Assembly (NCBI RefSeq): GCF_012844365.1
Contig: NZ_CP051626.1
Coordinates: forward strand, 1,984,001 to 2,048,000
From: Brevibacterium sp. 'Marine'
Lineage (GTDB): Bacteria > Actinomycetota > Actinomycetes > Actinomycetales > Brevibacteriaceae
Direction: 5' to 3'
Length of the DNA stretch: 64,000 nt
Numbering within the stretch: position 1 is the stretch's first letter; the number at the start of each line of letters is the position of its first letter. A program made the translations under genes and the position numbers. Positions 1-7,411 of the stretch are shown here, piece by piece. The notes beneath the pieces were generated by a model. It did not search any database and had not been told where the DNA came from. It saw only the letters and a program-made list of their open reading frames with translations.

Positions 1-277
1 GCCGGTCTCTCTCGCGTCCGAGTGAGACCAGATGCTGCGACAGCGCCTCGACCGGATCGTCTCTCCGGTCGAGGACCTCGGCGATCGTCGTCAACGGCAG
101 ACCCAGCTCCTTGAGCAGCAAGATGCGCTGGAGACGCACCAGAGCCGCTTCGTCGTAGCAGCGATAGCCATTGGCGGCGATGGAGGTCGGCGGCAGCAGA
201 CCGATGTTGTCATAGTGACGCAGGGTTCGGCTCGTCGTTCCCGTCAGCCGTGCGATTTCCTGAATGGACCAGTCCAT
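1..277 (-). CDS. MerR family transcriptional regulator (partial, 3' end outside window)
   Basis: Only the first 92 residues are in the window; the gene runs off the left edge. The N-terminus is a MerR winged helix-turn-helix: IQEIARLTGTTSRTLRHYD at residues 5-23, then the conserved GLLPP and YRCYDE wing and the LKELGLPL helix. Such proteins twist promoters with long spacers and activate them when an effector binds the C-terminal domain, which is missing here, so the effector cannot be named. The LRHYD/GLLPP type is close to TipA-like regulators. The ATG at 277 follows a promoter with MerR architecture, suggesting autoregulation. Family assignment is firm, target unknown. Confidence 0.9.
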   Translation of the reverse strand, partial: MDWSIQEIARLTGTTSRTLRHYDNIGLLPPTSIAANGYRCYDEAALVRLQRILLLKELGLPLTTIAEVLDRRDDPVEALSQHLVSLGRERDR

Positions 278-284
278 GTCTGAC

Positions 285-315
285 AGCCTAGAAGTTGACG
301 CAACGTCAAGGTCAA
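285..315 (-). promoter_or_regulatory. MerR-type promoter with 19-bp spacer and dyad operator
   Basis: Read on the minus strand, TTGACC (310-315) and TAGGCT (285-290) are separated by exactly 19 bp. The spacer contains the dyad TTGACG-TTG-CGTCAA (295-309). Over-long spacers with a dyad inside are the hallmark of promoters regulated by MerR proteins. It lies directly in front of the MerR gene starting at 277, so autoregulation is likely (inference). Confidence 0.65.
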
Positions 316-348
316 GAGCCGATTGAGACGTTCGCGGAGTGAGCTCTG

Positions 349-1542
349 TCAGGCCGCTTCGCGGATGGCGTCGAGGGCCGAGAAGAGGTCTCGTGCGAGG
401 TCGTCGACGTGTTCGAGCCCGACCGACAGGCGGACGAGGCCGTCCCCGGGCTTCGCGGTGGCCGCTACGGGCCGGTGGGTGAGTGAGGCCGGGTGCTGGA
501 TGAGCGTGTCGGCACCGCCGAGCGAGACCGCGTGGACGATGAGGTCGCAGTGTTCGACGAAGGTCCGGGCCGCGTCGAATCCGCCGGCCAGTTCGATGGC
601 GATCATCGCCCCGCCGCCGCGCATCTGCGAGCCGACAAGCCCGCGCGGATCGGAGTCGGCGAAGCCGGGGTAGTGGACGCGGGCGATCTCCGGGCGCGTC
701 TGGAGTCGGCGCGCGAGTTCGCCTGCGGTGTCCTGGGCCGCACGCATCCGCACGGCGAGAGTCCGCAGCCCTCGGTGGAGGAGATAGGCGCCCATCGGGT
801 GCAGGAGGGCTCCGGTGATGGCGCGCACCCGGCGCAGTCGCATGGCCCAGTCTGTATTCGTCGCAATGATTCCGCCCATCGCGTCTCCGTGACCGCCGAG
901 GTATTTCGTGGCGCTGTGGAGCACGAGAGCGGCCCCGTGATCGATCGGCCGTTGGAGCACAGGGGTGCAGAAGGTGTTGTCGACCAGTACCGGCACGTCT
1001 CCCGCTGCAGCGACGACCGAGCTTATGTCGACGAGGTCGAGGCTGGGGTTCGCCGGTGTCTCGACGATGACGAGCCCGGTGTCTTCACGGATCGACTCGG
1101 CGATCTGGTCCTCTTCCGCCCAGGTCACTGAGGTGCCGAGCAGGCCGGACTCGAGCAGGTGGTCACTGCCCCCATAGAGGGGACGGACGGCGACGATATG
1201 GGGTGTCCCGGCGTCGACTGCGGCGAGGAGTGCGGCAGTCATGGCAGCCATTCCCGTGGCGAAGGCCACGGCTGATTCGGCGTTCTCCAATTCGGCGAGC
1301 GCGGATTCGAACCGTGCCACACCGGGCTGCCACAGACGTTGGTAGACAGGGGAATCTCCCTCTTTCAAGGGATGTCCGCCGGCAAGGCTCTCGTAGGAAT
1401 CTCCGCCCGTGCGGACGTCGTTGACCGGGTTGGTGGTGGAGAGGTCGATCGCGGGGACATGAACGCCTGACGCTGCGAGGCCGTCCATTCCGCCGTGGAC
1501 CATGCGGGTCTCAGGGTGCATCGATGTCATAACCGCATTCAA
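349..1542 (-). CDS. PLP-dependent trans-sulfuration enzyme (cystathionine/methionine gamma-lyase type)
   Basis: A 397-residue cytosolic enzyme of the Cys/Met metabolism PLP family. The PLP lysine lies in SATKYLGGHGD, and the family signatures VETPANPSLDLVDI and VDNTFCTP are present. These enzymes cleave or exchange the gamma or beta substituents of cystathionine, homocysteine, methionine or O-acyl-homoserine. The cysteine typical of classical methionine gamma-lyases (LYGCT) is glycine here (LYGGS), as in cystathionine gamma-lyases and synthases, so the exact reaction is open. It is divergently transcribed from an Lrp/AsnC regulator 98 bp away, the usual arrangement for amino-acid-inducible catabolism, which favours a degradative lyase (inference). 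Confidence 0.82.
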   Translation of the reverse strand: MNAVMTSMHPETRMVHGGMDGLAASGVHVPAIDLSTTNPVNDVRTGGDSYESLAGGHPLKEGDSPVYQRLWQPGVARFESALAELENAESAVAFATGMAAMTAALLAAVDAGTPHIVAVRPLYGGSDHLLESGLLGTSVTWAEEDQIAESIREDTGLVIVETPANPSLDLVDISSVVAAAGDVPVLVDNTFCTPVLQRPIDHGAALVLHSATKYLGGHGDAMGGIIATNTDWAMRLRRVRAITGALLHPMGAYLLHRGLRTLAVRMRAAQDTAGELARRLQTRPEIARVHYPGFADSDPRGLVGSQMRGGGAMIAIELAGGFDAARTFVEHCDLIVHAVSLGGADTLIQHPASLTHRPVAATAKPGDGLVRLSVGLEHVDDLARDLFSALDAIREAA

Positions 1543-1640
1543 TACACTTCTCCCGGCAGACGCAATGATCCTGCAATCTCCTGCGAGGATCCGGGAATCT
1601 GGCAGGAGAGTCTGCGAAGAGATATGGAAGACTGTGACTC

Positions 1641-2117
1641 ATGTCGCAGAATGTCTCACTCGATGCCACCGATCGTCGCCTCCTGCAGGAGCTCAACGCC
1701 GATGCTCGGGCCTCGGGCGCAGTCCTGGCCGCGGCCGTCGGGATCTCCGAATCGACGGTCTCCCTGCGCCTCAAACGACTGAGATCTCTCGGCGTCATCC
1801 GCGGATTCCATATCGATGTCGATCCGACAGCACTGGGCGTGGGCCTGCAGGCGCTCGTATCGATTCGCCTGGCCAAGCATGATCGCGCTGAGATCGATGC
1901 GTTCACTGCGGCCGCCCCGAAGTTTCCGGGGGTGGTGCGGATGTACCATATGGCCGGAGCTGACGACTATCTGCTGCATATCGTCGCCACCGATGCTGCC
2001 GCTGTGCAGTCCTTCGTGCTCGACTATCTCACCCGGTATCCCGCTGTCGCGCATACGCGCACGAACCTCATCTATCGGGTCGAGGACGGCTCGGCATGGA
2101 TCCCCGAGGAGTCCTGA
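1641..2117 (+). CDS. Lrp/AsnC family transcriptional regulator
   Basis: A 158-residue protein with an N-terminal winged helix (LDATDRRLLQELNADARASG followed by AAAVGISESTVSLRLKRL, about residues 6-55). A C-terminal RAM/AsnC ligand-binding domain follows (LVSIRLAKHDR, GVVRMYHMAGADDYLLHIVA). Lrp proteins bind amino acids and form octamers. The gene faces away from the PLP lyase and shares a 98-bp control region with it, so it most likely senses the lyase substrate and regulates that gene. No operator could be defined with confidence in the shared region. Confidence 0.92.
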   Translation: MSQNVSLDATDRRLLQELNADARASGAVLAAAVGISESTVSLRLKRLRSLGVIRGFHIDVDPTALGVGLQALVSIRLAKHDRAEIDAFTAAAPKFPGVVRMYHMAGADDYLLHIVATDAAAVQSFVLDYLTRYPAVAHTRTNLIYRVEDGSAWIPEES

Positions 2118-2134
2118 AATGCCATACTGTCCTC

Positions 2135-2563
2135 ATGGCAGAGAACAAGACCCAGCCGACCGATGTCGATGTCGCCGCGTACCTCGATGCCGTGACTCCG
2201 GAGAAGCGCAGGGAGGACGGAATCGCCCTCGACGCGATCTTCCGCGATGTCACCGGCGAAGAGCCCGTCATGTGGGGACCATCGATCGTCGGCTACGGCC
2301 GGTACCACTACCGATCACCTGTGAACCCGCGCAGTCACGGTGAGTGGCCGGCGACGGGTTTCTCCCCGCGCAAGAGCCAGCTCTCGCTGTACGGGCTCAA
2401 GGACCTGCCGGAAGGGGCGAAGCTGCTCCCGCAGCTCGGAACGTACACCGAGGGCGCCGGGTGCGTCTATGTGCGTCGCCTGGAGAACATCGACGAGGCG
2501 GTGCTGCGCAGGCTCATCGCGATCGCCGCGGCCCGTCCGGATGATCCGGAGCCGGGACGCTGA
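2135..2563 (+). CDS. DUF1801 (YdhG-like) domain protein
   Basis: A 142-residue small soluble protein of the DUF1801/YdhG family. It shows the DVDVAAYLDAVTPEKRREDG start, VMWGPSIVGYGRYHY core and GFSPRKSQLSLYGL strand typical of the family, which has no firmly established biochemical role. The ATG at 2135 is preferred over an in-frame upstream GTG-type opening because the family begins at this point. The gene follows the Lrp gene by 17 bp and may be co-transcribed, but no functional link is evident. It converges on the DUF2249-cupin gene. Confidence 0.82.
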   Translation: MAENKTQPTDVDVAAYLDAVTPEKRREDGIALDAIFRDVTGEEPVMWGPSIVGYGRYHYRSPVNPRSHGEWPATGFSPRKSQLSLYGLKDLPEGAKLLPQLGTYTEGAGCVYVRRLENIDEAVLRRLIAIAAARPDDPEPGR

Positions 2564-2591
2564 TCACCGATCCGGGTGTCCAGCCCATTCA

Positions 2592-3182
2592 TCAGCTGCG
2601 AGAGGTGATGCTCAGCCCCTGTTTGCGCTGATGGACCGAGAAGTACTGCAGCCCCGCCTCGGCGTCGGCCAGGAAACGACGGCGGGAGCGTCGGGGCAGC
2701 CATACGATCTGACCGGGGGACAGGCCGATCGTTCCCGTTTCGGTCTCGAGGGTGCCGGCACCAGCGAGGATGTGGATGAGGACGTCGAGAGACGGGCCGG
2801 TGTGTTCGCGGATCTCACCGCCCGGGGCCAGCACGATGACGTTCGCATCGAGGTCACGGTGCTGCGTCGGCAGCTGCCAGACGGACCCGGAATCATCGAC
2901 AGTCTCGCTGAGTTCGGCGACGTTGAGGACGACGCGAGGCGCAGGGGTGGACGCACGGCGGACGATGCGCACCCGGACCTCATCCTCGGTGCCCTCCAGC
3001 GGCTCCCATCCGACCGCCTCGGCGAACTCGCGTGCCAACTCCGCACGCAGACCCTCGGGCGGGTGGTCATTGATGAGGATCAGGCCGGTGCCGATCTCGA
3101 GTTCCTCATACGCTTTGATGATGAGCGGATGCCGCTCCGGCTTCGGTATGCTCCGGACGTCGATGACGGGTTCGTCTGCCAC
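2592..3182 (-). CDS. DUF2249 domain fused to a C-terminal cupin domain
   Basis: A 196-residue protein. Residues about 1-75 form a DUF2249 domain (VIDVRSIPKPERHPLIIKAY, then GTGLILINDHPPEGLRAEL). Residues about 100-190 form a small cupin barrel (LAPGGEIREHTGPSLDVLIHILAGAG, with metal-ligand-like histidines and a closing GQIVWLPRRSRRRF). DUF2249 proteins are often found with nitric-oxide or oxygen-stress genes, but no such neighbour is present here. The GTG start at 3182 is chosen because GAGAGG lies about 8 bp upstream; a longer in-frame opening to 3326 lacks similarity. Function unknown, perhaps a small-ligand sensor. Confidence 0.75.
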   Translation of the reverse strand: MADEPVIDVRSIPKPERHPLIIKAYEELEIGTGLILINDHPPEGLRAELAREFAEAVGWEPLEGTEDEVRVRIVRRASTPAPRVVLNVAELSETVDDSGSVWQLPTQHRDLDANVIVLAPGGEIREHTGPSLDVLIHILAGAGTLETETGTIGLSPGQIVWLPRRSRRRFLADAEAGLQYFSVHQRKQGLSITSRS

Positions 3183-3304
3183 AGCATGACCTCTCACTTG
3201 CTTCGCTGATTCCTCTTCGAAGCTATCACCACAGATCGAAAACGAGGCTACCCTGAGGCGAGGAGCAAGCCTCAGGGCTGGAGGCAACTCAGGAGGGGTT
3301 CGCG

Positions 3305-3472
3305 ATGATCGATCAGGTGTCCGCACAGAACCTCGAGACCCTCAGCGCAGAGCTGATGGAGAAGGCACGCGGGGCGCACAGCGGAAGGGCCGCCCGCCGG
3401 TGCCGCCTCGGCGAGTTTCGGGGCGGCGGACTCGGACCTGCGTGGATCGGACCTGCCGATCTGGGCTGGTGA
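3305..3472 (+). pseudogene. truncated cupin-domain protein remnant
   Basis: A 55-codon reading frame behind a very strong ribosome-binding site (AGGAGGGG, 3291-3298). Its first 30 residues (QVSAQNLETLSAELMEKARG then AHSGRAAR) match the N-terminus of small actinobacterial cupin proteins of roughly 100 residues. After GRAAR the sequence becomes low-complexity Arg/Gly/Pro text and stops, so the barrel is missing. I read this as a gene cut by an internal deletion or frameshift just before tRNA-Val. A functional short peptide cannot be excluded. Confidence 0.5.
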
Positions 3473-3489
3473 GTTGGGTCGGAACACGG

Positions 3490-3520
3490 AAAAGGCACCC
3501 CGTGAACACGAGATGCCTTG
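3490..3520 (-). terminator. rho-independent terminator of tRNA-Val
   Basis: On the minus strand a 12-bp stem (3508-3519 paired with 3492-3503, loop GTTC) runs into TTTT. It begins 5 bp after the tRNA-Val 3' end, in the right orientation to end that transcript. Confidence 0.75.
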
Positions 3521-3524
3521 ACGG

Positions 3525-3598
3525 TGGGCCCAGAGGGACTCGAACCCCCGACCCTCTCGGTGTAAACGAGATGCTCTAGCCAACTGAGCTATAGGCCC
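3525..3598 (-). tRNA. tRNA-Val (anticodon TAC)
   Basis: A 74-nt cloverleaf. The acceptor GGGCCTA pairs with TGGGCCC, the D-arm is AGCTCAGTTGGCTAGAGC, and the anticodon stem TCTCG/CGAGA encloses the loop TTTACAC with anticodon TAC (reads GUA). The T-arm contains GGTTCGAGTCC. CCA is not encoded (CCG follows the discriminator A), so CCA is added post-transcriptionally. Confidence 0.95.
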
Positions 3599-3701
3599 CA
3601 CCTGCGTCGTCGACGACTGCGACGGCGCCTGATCAGTATGCCACATCCCGAGGTGAGCGGCGAAACGGGATCGACGGCGATGAGTGTGCCGGTCAAGGCG
3701 G

Positions 3702-4190
3702 TCACCGTGAAGAACGCAGCAGGAGTGAGGCATTGGCGGCGAAATTCTCTGCCGCATCGGCGGGGTCGATCGCGAAGAGTCTGCGGTTCTGCTCGACGGC
3801 CACGGCGCCGAGCGTGAGCGTGAGGATTCCGTGAGAGAGTTCGGCACCCAGCCGATCGGCCGCCAAGGCTTCAGGCGTGACGTCCCCCGGTGCGATCGAA
3901 TAGCCGAGCAGCACGATCTCGGCTCCGTCACGGTATTTCAGCAGCACCTCGCGCAGAGACATGGCTGCGGCGAGTGGATCCGCGACGACGGGACTGAGGG
4001 CATCGACTTCGGCCTTGAGGCGTCGGGAGATGAGGATGAGAAGGGACTGCTTGTCCTTGACGTGCCAGTACAGCGCCGAGGGCTGAACCTCGAGTTCACG
4101 GGCGAGTCGGCGCATGGACAGATCGCCGAGACCGTAGTGCGACAGGATGGTCAGAGCAGTGGTGGTGATGCTTTCGGCTGTCAGTGCCAA
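3702..4190 (-). CDS. TetR family transcriptional regulator (TetR_C type)
   Basis: A 162-residue regulator. The N-terminal HTH covers about residues 5-50, with FYGL-like start (ALTILSHYGLGDLSMRRLA), then RELEVQPSALYWHVKDKQSLL, the form typical of tetracycline-repressor-like members. The C-terminal helical domain (about 70-160) is the effector and dimerisation part and is shorter than the usual 190-210 residues. It stands alone between two tRNA genes and no target gene adjoins it, so its ligand is unknown. Possible autoregulation cannot be judged, since no clear dyad was found between 4191 and 4230. Confidence 0.88.
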   Translation of the reverse strand: MALTAESITTTALTILSHYGLGDLSMRRLARELEVQPSALYWHVKDKQSLLILISRRLKAEVDALSPVVADPLAAAMSLREVLLKYRDGAEIVLLGYSIAPGDVTPEALAADRLGAELSHGILTLTLGAVAVEQNRRLFAIDPADAAENFAANASLLLRSSR

Positions 4191-4231
4191 TGAGACATAC
4201 CTTTCATTCTTCCGAAGTGGACCGTCCCGAT

Positions 4232-4260
4232 TTTTCAGATCGCGTTCCCATCGCTATAGT
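4232..4260 (+). promoter_or_regulatory. promoter of tRNA-Pro
   Basis: TTTTCA (4232-4237) and TATAGT (4255-4260) are 17 bp apart, a good match to a housekeeping-sigma promoter. Predicted initiation is about 5-7 bp before the tRNA 5' end at 4273. Confidence 0.6.
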
Positions 4261-4272
4261 AGTTCCTGGTCA

Positions 4273-4349
4273 CGGGATATAGCGCAGCTTGGTAGCGCGC
4301 CTCGTTCGGGACGAGGAGGTCGTGGGTTCGAATCCCGCTATCCCGACCA
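4273..4349 (+). tRNA. tRNA-Pro (anticodon CGG)
   Basis: A 77-nt cloverleaf including an encoded CCA. The acceptor CGGGATA pairs with TATCCCG, and the anticodon stem CCTCG/CGAGG encloses TTCGGGA with anticodon CGG. The T-arm is GTGGGTTCGAATCCCGC. Confidence 0.96.
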
Positions 4350-4354
4350 TGGTT

Positions 4355-4392
4355 AAGTGCCGCAGCATCGCTCAGGCGAGGTTGCGGCACTT
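4355..4392 (+). terminator. hairpin downstream of tRNA-Pro
   Basis: AAGTGCCGCA (4355-4364) pairs perfectly with TGCGGCACTT (4383-4392) around an 18-nt loop, 6 bp after the tRNA. The U-tract is short (TTCTGC), so termination is likely but not certain. Confidence 0.5.
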
Positions 4393-4515
4393 CTGCATTC
4401 CCGGCCCGTTGAGTGCCTGACTCCGGCGGGCCCGAGCGTTGACTTGGGGCCGGTTCAATCGGGTTCTGAACAGGTACTCGAGTTTGAACTCGATGACGGG
4501 TCCAGAACTCGATGA

Positions 4516-5973
4516 TCAGTCTGATGTCCGCGGAGTCTGCGGGTCCACGGTGCCTGCATCCGCATCGATGGAGTCGATCGGCTTCGTGCGGCTAGGTGAG
4601 TCGGAGTGGCCGGCCGCCTCGGCGAAATTCTCCGCGACGCGGTCGGGATCCGTGCCCCGCCACCGGGCGATGGCCTTCATGACCTGATAGACGATGATCG
4701 CCGAGGCGGTGCCCAAGGCGATGCCTTCGAACTGGAGTCCGCCCGGGGACCAGGTGAAATTCGCGATCGCGACGATGAGCGAGACCGCAGCGGTGTTGAG
4801 GTTGATCGGATTGGAGAAATCGACCTTGTTCTCCACCCAGATGCGCACTCCCAGCATGCCGATCATTCCGTAGAGAACCGTCGCCGCTCCGCCGAGGACG
4901 CCGGGTGGGATGGTGGCGATGATCTCTCCGAACTTCGGCAGCATGCTGAGGACGAGGGCGATGATCGCTGCGCACAGGTAGGCGGCGGTGGAGTAGATGC
5001 GCGTGGCGGCCATGACTCCGATGTTCTCGGCATAGGTCGTCGTTCCCGAACCGCCGCCGGATCCGGCGAGGATGGTCGAGAACCCATCGGCGAAGAGCGT
5101 GCGACCGGTCAGTCGGTCGAGGTCGCGGCCGGTCATTGCGGCGACCGACTTCACATGACCGATGTTCTCTGCGATGAGAACGAGGACGACGGGCAGGAAG
5201 AGGCCCAGGTGGCCCAGGTCGAAGGCAGGGGCATGGAACGCGGGCAGTCCCACCCAGTCGGCTTTCGTGACGGTGGAGAAGTCGAGCTCGCCCTGCAGCC
5301 ATGCCGCGCCGTAGCCGACGAGCACGCCGATGAGGATGGACAGCCGTCCGAGCATGCCGCGGAATGCCACCGTGGTCAGCAGAATTGCGATGATCGTGAT
5401 CACAGCCGTCAGGGGAGCGGCCTTGACCCAGTCCCAGGCGGCCGGTGCCAGGTTGAGGCCGATGAGTGCGACGATGGCGCCGGTGACCACGGGAGGCATG
5501 GTCACCTCGATCCACCGGACGCCGACGACATGGACGACGAGTCCGACCAGCGCCAGAGTCACTCCGACGGAGATGATTCCACCCTGAGCCAAGGCCATGG
5601 CATGAGGCTCGAGGTCGTCTCCCGACGTCGCCGAGAACCCCGTGACCGCACCGATCGGGGCGAGCAGTCCGAACGACGACCCGAGGTAGGAGGGCATCAT
5701 GCCCTTCGTGATGAGCAGGAAGAGCAGAGTGCCGATGGCGGTGAAGAACAGCGTCGTCGACGGCGGGAAGCCGGTGAGCAGCGGAACGAGGAATGTCGCA
5801 CCGAACATCGCCACGACGTGCTGGGCGCCGATGCTGATGGTCCGCGGCCAGCTCAGACGCTCCTCGGGCAGAACCCTCTCACCGGGAGCGATCGTCCGCC
5901 CGTCACCGTGCAGACGCCAGCCGCGGCGACTGCGTGTTCCGGTACGAGTGTCCGTCTGTGTCGAATCCGCCAT
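4516..5973 (-). CDS. uracil/xanthine permease (NCS2 family)
   Basis: A 485-residue integral membrane protein of the nucleobase-cation symporter-2 family with about 12-14 hydrophobic segments. Signatures include GAQHVVAMFGATFLVPLLTG near the start, the GSSFGLLAPI half-helix, ALIGLNLAP, the substrate-site ENIGHVKSVAAMTG and TTYAENIGVMAATR, and PPGVLGGA. The Glu of AENIG and the TTYAENIGV motif favour uracil transport over xanthine. A soluble tail of about 55 residues follows the last helix. The gene stands alone, divergent from bioB, and no pyrimidine regulator or attenuator was seen in the 260-bp intergenic region. Confidence 0.9.
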   Translation of the reverse strand: MADSTQTDTRTGTRSRRGWRLHGDGRTIAPGERVLPEERLSWPRTISIGAQHVVAMFGATFLVPLLTGFPPSTTLFFTAIGTLLFLLITKGMMPSYLGSSFGLLAPIGAVTGFSATSGDDLEPHAMALAQGGIISVGVTLALVGLVVHVVGVRWIEVTMPPVVTGAIVALIGLNLAPAAWDWVKAAPLTAVITIIAILLTTVAFRGMLGRLSILIGVLVGYGAAWLQGELDFSTVTKADWVGLPAFHAPAFDLGHLGLFLPVVLVLIAENIGHVKSVAAMTGRDLDRLTGRTLFADGFSTILAGSGGGSGTTTYAENIGVMAATRIYSTAAYLCAAIIALVLSMLPKFGEIIATIPPGVLGGAATVLYGMIGMLGVRIWVENKVDFSNPINLNTAAVSLIVAIANFTWSPGGLQFEGIALGTASAIIVYQVMKAIARWRGTDPDRVAENFAEAAGHSDSPSRTKPIDSIDADAGTVDPQTPRTSD

Positions 5974-6159
5974 TGTGCTCCTCGTTCCGATCGTGCTGCT
6001 TCTTGGCCGCTGGCCGGCCGGCGGACAGCAATCCGTGCCGGCGAGAGAAGTCTATGCGCCTGGTTGCTGTCTCGCCGAGTCGACGGCCGCTGAACGCGTT
6101 TCAGGACGGTGCCCCCGGAACCTGATGCAGAGACAGGGATCACGGTTCTGATACCGTAT

Positions 6160-6172
6160 TGAACAGTGTTCA
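6160..6172. promoter_or_regulatory. BioQ-like operator upstream of bioB
   Basis: TGAACAGTGTTCA is a 13-bp perfect palindrome (TGAAC-N3-GTTCA) 61 bp before the bioB start. It matches the TGAAC-N3-GTTxx site known for BioQ, the TetR-type biotin regulator of corynebacteria and mycobacteria (from memory). Its position in front of a biotin gene supports the assignment; the regulator gene itself is not in the window. Confidence 0.7.
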
Positions 6173-6233
6173 GGAGACGTGACCTGGACTGACAGGGATC
6201 CACTTCAATCGCACGGAGACGAAGGACCAATCG

Positions 6234-7397
6234 ATGACGCCTGTGAGCACCGACCAGCTTGTGAACCCAGACCAGCTCGCCGAGTCCATCCTCAACGGGG
6301 GAGAGATCACCGAAGCCGAGGCACTTGCGCTTCTGTCGACGCCGGATGAGGACGTCTTCGGACTCGTCCACGCGGGATCGCAGCTGCGCCGACGCCACTT
6401 CGGCATGACGATCAAGCTCAACTACCTCGTCAACCTCAAATCGGGCATGTGTCCTGAGAGCTGCACCTACTGCTCTCAGTCGCTGGGCTCGACGGCGGAG
6501 ATCCTCAAGTACTCGTGGCTGAGCACCGACGAGGCCATGGATCAGGCGAGCATGGGCATCGGCGGGGGAGCCTCCCGAGTCTGTCTCGTCGCCAGCGGTC
6601 GCGGCCCCAGCCGTCGCGACGTCAACCGAGTCGGAGAGATCGTCGAACGGCTCAAGGACGAGAATCCGGAAGTCGAAGTCTGCGCCTGCCTGGGCATCCT
6701 CAGAGAAGGGCAGGCCGAATCGCTCAAGGAAGCCGGAGCCGACGCCTACAACCACAACATCAACACCGCCGAGTCCTTCCATGACACCATCGTCAAGACC
6801 CACACCTATGAGGACCGGGCGAACACCGTCGAGCTGGCCAAGACCGCCGGACTCTCACCCTGCAGCGGCCTCATCGTCGGACTCGGCGAAAGCGACGAGC
6901 AGATCATCGAAGCGCTCTTCGCGCTCAAGGCCCTCGGCTCCGACTCGATTCCGATCAACTTCCTCGTCCCCTTCGACGGCACCCCACTCGAGGGGCAGTG
7001 GAACCTCACCCCGATGCAGTGCATGAAGATCGTCGCGACGGCCCGATTCGTCTGCCCCGACCGAGAGATCCGTCTGGCCGGCGGCCGCGAAATCCACCTC
7101 AGGTCGCTGCAGCCGATGGCTCTGCAGCTGGCCAATTCGATCTTCCTCGGCGACTACCTCACCGCCGAGGGCCAAGCCGCCGCCGATGACCTCGCGATGA
7201 TCCGCGACAACGGATTCACCATCCTCGGCCAGGAGACCGGGGAAGGAGGGGATGCCCGAACGGACGAATCCGCTGGAGGATGTGGTGGGGCAGCCGGCTG
7301 CTGTTCCGATTCGCAGACCACCGCCGAGGCGGCCACCCACACCGATCCCGTCATCCGCAGGCGCGGTGCAGGCACCGCTGAAGTCGCCAACGCCTGA
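6234..7397 (+). CDS. bioB: biotin synthase
   Basis: A 387-residue radical-SAM enzyme that inserts sulfur into dethiobiotin in the last step of biotin synthesis. The [4Fe-4S]/SAM motif CPESCTYC (Cys 73, 77, 80) is present. The family segments NHNINTAESF, GLIVGLGES, IPINFLVPFDGTP and the [2Fe-2S]-site stretch around RLAGGREIHLR are also seen. After the barrel there is a C-terminal extension of about 50 residues with a cysteine cluster (GGCGGAAGCC) and an IRRRGAGT motif. The ATG at 6234 follows a purine-rich stretch. No other bio gene adjoins, and it converges with the acyl-CoA ligase only 14 bp away. Confidence 0.96.
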   Translation: MTPVSTDQLVNPDQLAESILNGGEITEAEALALLSTPDEDVFGLVHAGSQLRRRHFGMTIKLNYLVNLKSGMCPESCTYCSQSLGSTAEILKYSWLSTDEAMDQASMGIGGGASRVCLVASGRGPSRRDVNRVGEIVERLKDENPEVEVCACLGILREGQAESLKEAGADAYNHNINTAESFHDTIVKTHTYEDRANTVELAKTAGLSPCSGLIVGLGESDEQIIEALFALKALGSDSIPINFLVPFDGTPLEGQWNLTPMQCMKIVATARFVCPDREIRLAGGREIHLRSLQPMALQLANSIFLGDYLTAEGQAAADDLAMIRDNGFTILGQETGEGGDARTDESAGGCGGAAGCCSDSQTTAEAATHTDPVIRRRGAGTAEVANA

Positions 7398-7411
7398 CGG
7401 GCCGCATGCCC

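Noticed and set aside
349..1542. Naming the PLP enzyme methionine gamma-lyase outright
   Set aside because: The active-site cysteine of classical methionine gamma-lyases is glycine here, so only the family level is supported.
4606..6093. A 495-codon plus-strand frame opposite the uracil permease
   Set aside because: Antisense shadow with a composition of charged repeats; the minus strand encodes an unmistakable NCS2 transporter.
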